Assembly: GCA_963971405.1 (NCBI GenBank)
Contig: OZ020492.1
Span: forward strand, 18,320,204-18,384,203
Origin: Psococerastis gibbosa
Lineage: Eukaryota; Arthropoda; Insecta; Psocodea; Psocidae
DNA length: 64,000 nucleotides
Direction: 5' to 3'
Shown here: positions 12,701-24,700 of the stretch, one piece after another
How the letters are laid out: every line of letters starts with the position of its first letter
How positions within the stretch are numbered: the stretch's first letter is position 1
The notes under the pieces: generated by a model
The model's database searches: none
What the model was told of the DNA's origin: nothing
What the model saw: only the letters and a program-made list of their open reading frames with translations
Made by a program: the position numbers and the translations under genes

Positions 12701-15700
12701 ATCCACGGGTAGAGGATTATTATCAATGACCTGTGGCTCAATGACCTGTGGCTCAATGACCTGTGGCTCAATGACCTGTGGCTCAATGACCTGTGGCTCA
12801 ATGACGGGCATAGCTGGTAACACAACGGCACTGGCTTCGTCATTGTCTCCCAAACACACAACATCGTCGTCTTCATCAAGATTATAAACAGGGGCGTGTT
12901 GGTCAATGACGGGCGCAGCGGGTAACACAATGGCAGAGGCATCGTCATTGGCATCCAAACATATAACATCGTCATCTTCGTCATCCGCATCAATGTGATC
13001 ATCAAGATTAATAGGGACGCGTGGTACAAGGACTGGCCTATTGAGCATCCGCATCCGCACGGCCCTGGCAAAGTCAAAGACACGTCCCAAATAAACAACA
13101 TCGTCGTCGTCGCCGAAACAGCTGAAGTCATCATCGTCGTCTTCTGTGACAGTGGCATCGTCGAAGGATTCATCGTTGTCGTGATCACTCTCATCTCCTT
13201 CAACGAATAAATGACTCTGTTTGCCATTATCGTCGCCGTCATCATTTCCCTGAATCTGAAAATATCACAAAGTTTCACGAAAAAAGTTGCGATGTGACGC
13301 GATTTCAATCAAATAAGCAACGGGAAAATGAAGTACATAATAATAGCCTAATAACTGTTTATTACAATAAAAACGGGAGACAAATGACCCTCAAAACTGT
13401 GTAATGCAGAAATCGCAATTGATTTGCATGGGTTAAGGGACAGGCTGTAAACAAGGAATGGTGAGTGTATTTTGTACGAAATTAATTAGTGAAGGCCACA
13501 TGTCATATATCGAAACGTAGGAGTATATCAGTAATTATGGATACATATGTATATATTAATGGATATTATTGACGGCTCAACGATCAATATTTCCTTAGAA
13601 AATTATAATTATAAACAAAATTATTTAAAAAAAAATCATTTAAATTAAAAAGCTGGTGAGACTTATTCTGAAATGGCTCAACTTGGCCATTCAGCATTGC
13701 AGTAAATCAGACTGCACAAGACACATTTTCTTTTCACAATTAGGAGTAAATAATATTATTTTAGAAAAAGAACTGGTCCGAGTTTTCTCGAACATGCTTT
13801 CCTATTTATCATTAGCAGATGGAAGTCATTATTCACGAAACTCGAGTAATTTTTATTATTTCACCGGAATCGCAAAATTCGACTATCAGAAAGCTTTCCT
13901 TATACTACTGAATAAATAGTAAACCATTATATCCGAGGCTGTCACTCCAAGACTACAATGCTCTCTTTTCATGAGCCTAACTTAGGAACAAATGTGAGTG
14001 AATTTTCTAATTTTTAGTGTAAAAATGTAGCTAAAGAAAAGGCCCATTTTCTAAAAGAAACCTCAATGACTGAGTAAGACCTGTAGCACCACCTTGAGAC
14101 ATTAATATTAATTAATGTTAATTCCTCACTCAATGATAATATATCTACAAATATACATACTCCAATAGGATTGATGGCATCAATCGGCGTTTCTTTAACT
14201 GCGTTGATATGCGAGTATATTTGTGGGCCTGGTACTTCTTTACAAGTGCAAGTGCTATCCACCTGACTAACTTGGATTGGAGTAGCGATATTGCAATGTG
14301 ATGGGTTTCCACAAGGCCTTTGCAATGAAACGGGCACAGCTGGTGTAGCAACGGCGCAGTCATTATCTTCCAACGATTCAAAATCTTCGTCGTCTTCCTT
14401 TATGCTTTCATCATCGTAGTCATCGTATTTATCGCCTTCAACATCAACCAAAGAAACAGCTGGACCAATGCGCGAATATCGCGCCAAAAATGCCTGAAAG
14501 AGAAAATATTAAATGACATCAAAATGTGAGGAAGTTCCGATAGAGTAATGAAGGTTGTTCTAAATTCGTTCATTTACTAAAAAATGCAACTTACAAAAAG
14601 TTTCTTGTTGTAAAAGGTATGATAGTAAATAATAGTATTTTATGAACTGTTTTAGACTAGAAAAAGCGCCACGCCGATGCGTACACTCATCCGTTACGCT
14701 GGTTTAAAGCAACTTTTTGGGCAGATGTAGAAGGCCTGACTCAATTCAAATTATACCAATGTCTTCGTCTATTCTTCCTCTTTCAGACCATGCTGTTTCA
14801 TGTGATAGGGCAAAAAGGGGGAGGAAACATGACGTGCGCTCAAATTTGCCGATTTTCTGCGAAAATAGGCATTTCTCAGCCGCGTTTTTGGCGGTGTTAA
14901 TATAAGTTTAAAACTTCTACTAGTTCTTTTCCACCTTTCTTACGCTTTCTTGACATATACTCAGTTTTACTATCAGTCTCTTTCGTGTTGCACAGGTGAG
15001 TTGGTAAGCAATTGTGTTTTAGCGAAAACAGGTTGTAAGGGTACTTTTTCTATTGCATGTATTGAGTAAAAAATTCCACAGCCTACAAAATTTAATCGAT
15101 GAAAATTGCTAATGTCTCATTAGCAGCAGTATGAATTATTAAGGGTTCAAATGAGTATAAATACGAGCGGAACAACTTTTGTATGAATAATGCGAGTAAG
15201 ATCCTTTCGAGCAATCCCGTTAAAGTTGCAAGAGCGGGTTTAAAGCAGATGTAGAAGGCCTATCTCAATTTAAAGAACCGGTCCGAGTTTACTCGAACAT
15301 GCTTTCCAATTTATTTAGTAGTAGCTAGAGAAAATGAGCAATTTCATGGTAAATAATTTTCCAGTGGGGGGGTCCACCTGACGTCACTGGACGTGAGGTA
15401 ACTTCTAGATAGGTCAGACCAAGAAATTACCACACAGCAATAATGGCAGAGCACGCAATGCATTTGACCGTGAACTTTTTATCATTTTTTCAAAAACTTT
15501 TTTTTGCACAAAACCAAATAGTTTTTTGGGAAAGCAATCTGTCCGGTTTCGTTACTCGTTACACCTAAAATATGCCTGAAGGTAGAAATCATCGATGTAA
15601 AGGTTTCGCAGAAAAATTATCTTTTAGTCATTTTTCATTAAAATTGAGTAATATTATTTTTATTTTTTTACCCCCAGAAGCAAACTATACTACTACTATT

Positions 15701-18700
15701 ACTATATTACCACACAGTAATAATGACAGGGCAAGCAAGCAAAAAAAACTTTTTCCACAAAACTTTTTGCTTTTTGCGAAAGCTAGTTACTCAATTTAAC
15801 TCCTAAAACATGCATGAAGGTAGAAATCATCGGTCGAAAGGTTTCGCAGAAAAATGAATTTTTATTCATTTTTCATCGAAAAATGTAGTTTTTTATTTTT
15901 TTACGCCCAGAAGCGAACTATCAAGGGGCATGCGACCCCCCGCATTTTGTCAACATTAATAACGACAGAGCGACCGAGAGACAGACAGACATTTCGTAAA
16001 AACCACTTTTTTGGGTTCCTGGGACCTCAAAAACGTGTAAATCCGAAGAAATCTCGGAATCGAATTTGGACCATCACAAAGCTTTCCTTAAACTACGTAT
16101 AAATTGGAAAGCAATTATACCTATGTCTTGGCCGTCTATTTTTCCTCTTTCAAACCATGCTATATTTGAGGTGATCAAGCAAGGGGTTTGGCTTTGGGGG
16201 TGGAAACGAAAGGGGGTGCGAACGATTTTCAACAGAAATAGGCCTCTTCCGGCCGCGTTATTATGTATTTGAAAAATTCAAACTTCTTAAGGGCTTTTCC
16301 ACATTTCTTTCTTTCCAGCCATATATAAGGTTTCATTATCCATTTCTTCGATTGGGTACAGGTGCGTGATGAAGCAATAGCCTACGTGTCCTGGCCAAAA
16401 ACCATTCGATATAAGACTGCGACCATTCACTATGGATCAATTAAATTTCAGATTTCATATCACTCCTTACAGAATAAAATAAAAGTGATTCAATTTTATT
16501 ATTCATAAAAGTATGCAGTAATTTCATCAATGTTTTGTTATGACGCTGTCACCATAAACTAAGGTCCGTAAACAGACTTTACTGACTTTTTTTTTTTTTA
16601 ATATTAAAGTTAATGCTTAACGTTTCTTCTTACTATCTCTTGTTTTAAAATAACACGCATATGTATTGTCGGTTGATTTAACCACGAACTATGCATTTAA
16701 GTTAGCATACCCTTTTCAGACTCTCATGTGGAATTGAATTGTCGATAAAAGAGACGGTCGAATTTGGAATCTCATCAAACAGATGTGCCACTCCTGGTAG
16801 TATTGTGGCTCCTGCGAAAACTTCCCGAGACGGTTGTAATTTCTCTACGGCCACTCTAGTGACCCTCCTGCGGTCGCGGATGCCTGACTCCAATCTCTTC
16901 CACATGCGAAACACGAGGATGAATCGAAAATACGAAACCGGAGTCGGGGTATAAAATGATGTTGTTGGAGACATCAGCACTCCCCTGAAAACACAAAATT
17001 AGACTAATAAAAGACTCCACTGCACCTAACATTAGCGGTACTCAATATACACTAAGTAAATGGGAATTTCTTTTTATTCTTCACTGTTATTAAAATTTTT
17101 CCACCTGACCACAGTACCCCTATAATAAACTATTTTTTTAATGTTCAATGAAAAAAGGTCAATGATTTGAGGCCTATCACATGCATCCTTAGCTGGGGCC
17201 TTAGCTGTTGCAGTGGATAAAAATAAGTACAGGAGGATACGCCCTAGTTACACGCTTTTAGTCTACGGCCACACGAGCGTTTTTTCACGCAGAAATGCTG
17301 ATTGATGGTAAATGCTGCGGGTTCCCACAGCCGGGCTCAAGACTTCAAGCAGCGGGAGAAGCTACTAATACTGCGTGAAAAAACGCTCGTGCGGCCGTAG
17401 ACTAATTGCTGAATAGTGAACAACAAATCTTCCCAATGTTCTCCTACTACGTTCATGGAGATGACACGCAGTTTTTCTCAATTGCCGATTTTTAAAATCG
17501 TCATGTTTATAGTCATAAATGCAGGGGTTTTCCTGTACCTCCAAAATAATTCTTTCGCTATCTACGAACTTCCACTGGTATTAAATCATTATCAGCTAAC
17601 AACGCAAAACAACAGTGCAAGCGAGCGAGTGAGGACTACTGACGCTGCGTGTTCACTCCCGCGATCCCGCCCGTGGGACCACGAAAGCACGCATCAGAAA
17701 TAGACCCCAGCCTACTTCTCTGCGGGAGACCTTGAAGACGTGCCCGCGTGGCGGGAAAACATGCTGCGTATGACATATCCCAATAACATTGCATGCTGCC
17801 CATATTTTTAGCGTTTTTCATTCTGCGTTCGTGCTAGTGGTTCCCAACCCTATTAAAATGCGCCCATCAGCGCCCCACCTAATTAACACAAATAACTGGT
17901 ACCACCAGCAACTACCTAATAATGTACTACTCACCGCTACTACTGCAATCATAACACATAGGACGATTGAGTGACAATTTATAATTGAATTAGTGAGGCT
18001 ATCGACAACGCAGCCTAGCATCACAGTGAAGGACACTCCCAACCAAAAACCAAGACGTTAGCCCTTGAAGAAGTGACCAATCATAAGTATAGATAGTGCA
18101 AATATTGTAGGTGTGACGTCCCCTGAAGCTGCACTGCAGCAGTGACCAGAACTCGAGGGTCAAACAACGAAACCATACGAAGAAAGAAGAAATGGAAAAG
18201 AAGAGCTACAATGGGAAAACTGATGAGTAGAAATTGTTGAAATCGTGAAATCGAGAATGATGTACTTCCAAAGACAAAGGTAAAAAAGGTGAAAAAAGTG
18301 GAAAGGTGATTGAAGCCGGGAACTAAAGGATGGCTATTAACTCACTCAACTGTGGCACTGTTAGCAGAAGAGTTGACCCCAGTGCGAAACCGCCCATAGT
18401 AGATGTGAGACAGAGCGACCGAATTATTTTATGTAAAATTGTGATGGCTGATAAACTTGTACATTCGCGATACAAATAGGCTTTTATATGCTCATTTAGA
18501 ACTCGTTAGAACTAGAACAAGTTAGAATTATTTCCAGATCACGTTACTTAAAAGCTGATAGTGGAAAATACATGCACGCTGAACCCTTCAAAACAATAAA
18601 AAAATACATACTTTATTATGGTCTTGCAAACTTCGCTGTCACGTTTACTGTTCTTGCTTAAGTAAATACTCTTTAGCAGGGAATCAAAAACATCCTCCAT

Positions 18701-21700
18701 TGAACCCATTAGGTAAAGAAATGGATACATTATTATCTGTTGAGCATTTTCGTCCGAACTCACATCCACTCTTCTGTAAAAAGAAAGCAATATGAAACAT
18801 GTATATTATATACTGTTCTCAATTTAAAATTATGGCAAACATAAAAAATAATTTGTTTTTGCTATCTTCTTATTTACACCAATATAACGAATTGAAGAAA
18901 TATATTGACTTGATACGCTCATGACAACTATCAACTATAAAAGTCGTGAGGAACCCAGCCCATGTCTCTCTAAGTAAAGGTGTTATTAAAGATATGTTTA
19001 TTGTTTATGTTTATGTCTAATGCGCCCCCTCTCAGTTATAAAATACCTGTGATAATTAATTTTACAGTATGCAGGTTGCTAAGTGTCTTGCCTTGAGTGC
19101 ATTTCTAATTTACAAACGTCATCGGGTGAAGTTGAACGTTTAATCTTTTAATTCATGGCATACCCGAAGCGCCAAACGAAAATCCGTCCGAAATTGTCTG
19201 CCCGTTATTCGCAGACAAGTTAGACATAAATGTAGATGTTGCTTTTATTAGATAGGACGCATCGAATTGGGGCTAGAAAAAGTACCGAACAGCTCGCTAA
19301 GGGAGGGTGTCACCCAATTTTAGTTAAATTTATCAGCTACAACCTTCGCGCTAATTTATTGACCCGCAAGAAGATGCTTAAAGGTAGCAAAATCACTATA
19401 ACTGAGTCACTGACACCGAAAAGAATGCAGTTATTAAAGGCCGCTAAAACTGTCTGGGGACTAAATAACGTTTACACACTGGATCGCTGAATAATTATCA
19501 CTGAAGGAGGGAGGAAACACATCGTTAAATCACAAAATCAATTAATCAGCATCACTCCTACCATGGCAACATCGGACATAGGCCTAACAGCTGATGAAGT
19601 GCAAAGGAAAAAAGCTGAGAAAACGTAAATGATGTAAAATCAATGTGATACGATGCCATAACGTGTTTACTCCAGCTTCTGCCTCACAGTACTCTCTTTT
19701 GAATATCAGCTGATACGACCAATGACCTGTACCGTGTCCAGCAAAATTATCTTCATAATGGCACATTGTATATTTTATATCTACTCCTTGTATTTTTTTA
19801 GTAGTAATGTATATGTATTTAAATGTAGCATATGTTTCTACTTTATACCAAGATAACTGGATTTGTAATGGCACATTCATAGATGTAGGTTATTTATAAT
19901 TCTGACAGCAATGATAAGATTATGAGCTATTGAACAGCTAATGTATTTTTTGTTTTTTGTTTGATCTGAATTTTAGCTTTTTTATAACTTTTTATTAAAA
20001 TACAAGAAAAGATTAGTATGGATCAACATTTTTTTTTTTTTAGATGTTGATAATGACTGACAATTACTACATTGATAATGGATGGGAACCTTTGCCCTTT
20101 TTTGTATACTCAAAATCACTTAAAAATCATTCATGTGAATATACGTAGTCTCAATAAAAAATTTGATGAACTCGTTAATGTTTTTAAATATGAATACATT
20201 TAATGATGGCCTAAGAGAATTTCTTGACACTATGAAAAGACCTGACACCCTTATAATGGCGGGAGATATTAACGCAGACATTGTAGATAAACATCCAATA
20301 GAGAGCACACTTTAATACTTTGATATACTAACTGTCAATGGGCTACATTCGGCAATAAATGGAGTAACGCGACCTGCTTCGAATACTTGTCTAGATCACT
20401 TCTTTACTATCTCCTCTGCAGTAAACACAACTGGATTAATTATGCGAACATGCATTACAGACCACTATATCACAACTTTTTAACAATACTTGATAGCAAT
20501 AAAAGTAGAGTGGAACATTAGCAAAAACAAGGACCGTTATAAATAGCAGTAGGTTGAATAATAAATTTTCATGTGAAACTTGGGTAAACGTGTACCAAAC
20601 AGATGATGTAAACAATTCGACAAATACATTCACTCAAAAAAGGTCATATCGAACAATGTACTCAAAAAATAAAAATTTTAAATAGGAAAACACAGCTGAA
20701 GCCGTGGATGACAAAAGAATTTTTAGAAGCAATGAGGCGCCGAGACAATCAGAAACCAGCCAAACAATGAACTATTATTGCAAATACACAAAAGACAAAG
20801 AAACTGCAGCAAATGAAGAGATGAAGAAAAAAATAATAGAAAATAGGAACAACTCTCGAAGAACTTGGTAAATTATGAAGGAAATAAGCGGAGGGGACAC
20901 AAAAAAAGCTTCTCAAAAATAAAAGAAATAATACAATGATGCCCAATTCCAAAATAGATGAAATGGCAAATGCTTTCAATCAATATTTTACTAGCGTTGG
21001 TGAGACGCAAGCTTCAAAACATACAACGCCCAACAGGCTAACACAAACCCCAAATTCGAATACTACAAACCTTACATTCTACTTGTTGCCAACTGATACC
21101 ATGGAAGTGCTCAAACATATGAAACAGCTTAAAAATACACTAGCCCTAGTCCTGACGGTATAACTAGTGTCATCCTAAAAAAACAACGCACAACATTTAC
21201 TCAGCCCTATCACGTATATAACTAACCAATGCATGGCAACGGCCAACGGCTACTCTTCCTGATATATTAAAAATAGCAACGATTATTCCTCTCTATAAAA
21301 AAGGCAACACAACTGACATGTCAAATTATAGGCCCATATCTCTAACGTCTACCTTATACTAATATAACTATACTTTTACTAATAGAAAATATATTGAAAA
21401 GCAGACTTTTGATGTTTGTTGATTCAAATTCTTTCTCCACAAACCAATATGGCTTTAGAAATAAATTCAGTACAGATGCCATCACAAAACTAACAAGCGC
21501 TATATACGCGGATTTAGACAAAGGAACACACCCTCTCTTTATCGAAAGCCTTTGACACGGTTTCCCCTGAAAACTTGAACTTGAACAGATAGGGCTGCGG
21601 GGGCACATTCATAAACTGCTGGCTTCTTACTTACACAATAGAAAACAGCAAGTAAGAATAAAAAGCAAAGCAAACGAACAAACAGAAGGTATAAGTAATT

Positions 21701-24700
21701 TGGCTAGCGTCACTTATGGTACGGTACTGGGGCCCCTCCTGTCTTTAATTTACATAAACAATTTACGAAAAATGGACCTAGACGGCATCATTGGTTTTGC
21801 CGACGACACTGTCATATACTTAAACGGATCATCGTGGAAAGATACCTTCAAAAAGGCTAATGCAGCAATAAGAAAAGTAAAGACTTGGACTGATAGTAAC
21901 ATAAATACATGAAACATAGCCAAAACCGTGTACATGACTTTCGGTATAAACATATCGGGTCAGCCTCTGACTACTGGATATAGCCTCAAATTACACAAAA
22001 ATGTCTGCAGTGATTGTCCTGAGCTCTCAAAAACAGAAAAGTACAGATATTTAGGTGTTGAAATTGACCAGCACTTGCCATGGAACGAACATACGGCCAC
22101 GACAACCAAAAGAATTCGCCAATGTACAAATTTCGACTATTAAGAAACATTCTAGACATAGAATCACTGGGAAAAGTATATTATGCCACAGTACACGCAG
22201 TTATACAATAGTGCATCCTGGCCTGTGGAGGAACACACGCTACTCATTTAGAGCCTGTTGAGGTGGCAATGAAAGGAGTTCTACGCATAGCTATGTTCAA
22301 ACCAAGCCGCTATCAGTCAGCCAACTTGTATAGGGAGCTTAGTGTTCCAAGCCTTATAGTAACCAATGCACAACAATTAATTATTTACAGGCACAATCAA
22401 AATGACACACCTGGCGGGCAAGCAGAATTTGTGCAACATGGAGTGCGGACAAGATTTGCCGAGAGCCGAAACCACACACAACACTGTTCAAGCACTCTCA
22501 TACATACCAAGCAACCTCACTACACAACAGTCTGCCAATGGGGTTCATTTGTGGCGTCATTTTGTAGATGCCAGCACCAGTTGCAATGATATCAAAGCGT
22601 TTTCAATAAGCCTCAATCCTATTTTAAAATTATTTTTAATTACGTATTATTTTAAAGTGATATTTTTCTATAAATCATGGAGAATATATATATTAAATTA
22701 TATGCAGCGAAATAAGGTTTAGGCATAGTAAAAATATTATAAAAAATATTGAAAGAATTAATTAGATGCTAAGAGCTTAGTTTTCGCATGCAAACGGCGG
22801 CCATTTTCAATAATATGGATATCGGTTTGTCGTCAGCGAACCTAGTGACCAAAACTGTCCCTACCGAACCTCATAGACCTTAAGACCGCCATGCCAAATC
22901 AACAGTTAAAACGCAAATTATATTGTTTTACTTCAGATAACCTCCAGAAACATTAAGGAACCAAATGAATGCCAACTAAGGGTACTACCTGTTAATTTTA
23001 TGTAATTTGTATTTTTGTATTTAGTTTTATTATTTAACTGTAATTCTTTAAACATTTTCTCTATTTTAAATTTATATTTTATTGTAGTAATTTTAGGATT
23101 CGATTAGAATGAGGGGTCCATCACGGGAATTCCCAAAGGTGCCCCTCGGAACCACATTAAGTAATTGTACAAAAAAAAAACGGTAAATAAATATATATAT
23201 GATTTGATATTTGATTGCTTAGCGTCTCATTCATGTCCACTAACAATTACAAAATACAATACACAATACCATATAGCCCAGGCAACGAAAAGGTATAGAG
23301 GATGCTGCTAAACAAGACATCATTATTTGTTATTTATAATGTTTATTTTATTTTTTACATGTTATATGTTTATTAATATACTGTTTTTATTATTATTACC
23401 TCCCTTTGACAATTGCTCATTCCTCCTGCCATCCATTTCTTTATACCCGCTTTTAATAATAATAAACGTCTTACGATATTTACGGGGCGACACTAGAAAG
23501 TCATTTTCTGCCCAACTCACGTCCAAAAAGCAATACTATTTGCAAAATGCATAGGCTTAACTTAAACAATCTTGTTCTAAAAATGCATAAAACAAAAATT
23601 TGTTAAGTTGATTTACTTAATTATCATTTACTGTTTTCGAAACAATTGTCTTTTTTGGACTAATCAATTATTCTAAACTAGGTTTTAAAAAGACATACGG
23701 TGAATACCTATAGACATGTGTCGTTTTCTAAAGCTGTTCTGTTCCTAGCAATTTTTTCAGTAACTGGCTTTTGAACCCATGAATATTTGGCTGCGATCTA
23801 ATTTCCTTATCTAGGGAGTTCCAATTGGCGGCAGGCATTAACAAAAATGAACTATCATACAAAGCTGTGTTATGTCCAAAAATTAGGAATTACCTAACTT
23901 CAAGATAAAACTACGCGTGGAATTGTCAATTTGTATGACATACTAATTAAGGATTAGCTCGTATGGTCGTTTCTGTCAAAACCGGCCAAAGCTGAGTAAA
24001 AAATTAGGCCCTGACGTTTACTAAAAATTAAAGTCAGAATTGGATCAGGTAATATACCATACCGAACATCATAATGAATACAAAAAAAATGTCTTCCTTT
24101 GAATCTCTGATGCAAATGAACTACTCATAAAATTATGAAATGGTGTGATTTTCTTACTTGGATCCCCTAATTTGAAGATCCATCATCACCGTCACCAGTT
24201 CTCCAACCAATGCGAGATATTCGGACTTCTGCATTGGACTTGGCGTGTTGTCCAGGTTTGCATATGATATTTTAAATATGAAAAGGTAGTCTTCAATCAG
24301 ACATTTTAGTATATTTCCGCGTTTTGGTCTACGAAGTATGTCCTTGGTTTTGTCCATTGCAGATTTCACCTCGCTGAGGAAAAGAATAAATTTCAGTCGA
24401 AGGGAGAACATTCCAAATTGTTTGTAAACCATAGTGTGTGACCCTAGTTATTCCGACAAAATTAATCAATATCTCAATGCACATTATAATGTTGAAGAAG
24501 GCTTTCGACGGCGATTGCCTTTCAGGAAGGCAAATTTTCTGGTGGAACAAGGCCTTTGCAGAAGGTCGGGAGGACGCCAACGACGAGCCCCGCGCTTGAC
24601 TACCAGTAACCTCCACTACTGTTGTCTTTTGAAGGTTTTAGTAATGTTTAATTTATCGGAAATCAAACGGACACTTACACGTCGAACAGTGTTCAACAAG

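Noticed and set aside
12592..13308. 238-residue minus-strand frame rich in Met/Thr/Leu
   Set aside because: It overlaps the acidic exon in another frame and has no splice or motif support. It is a shadow of Asp-rich codons.
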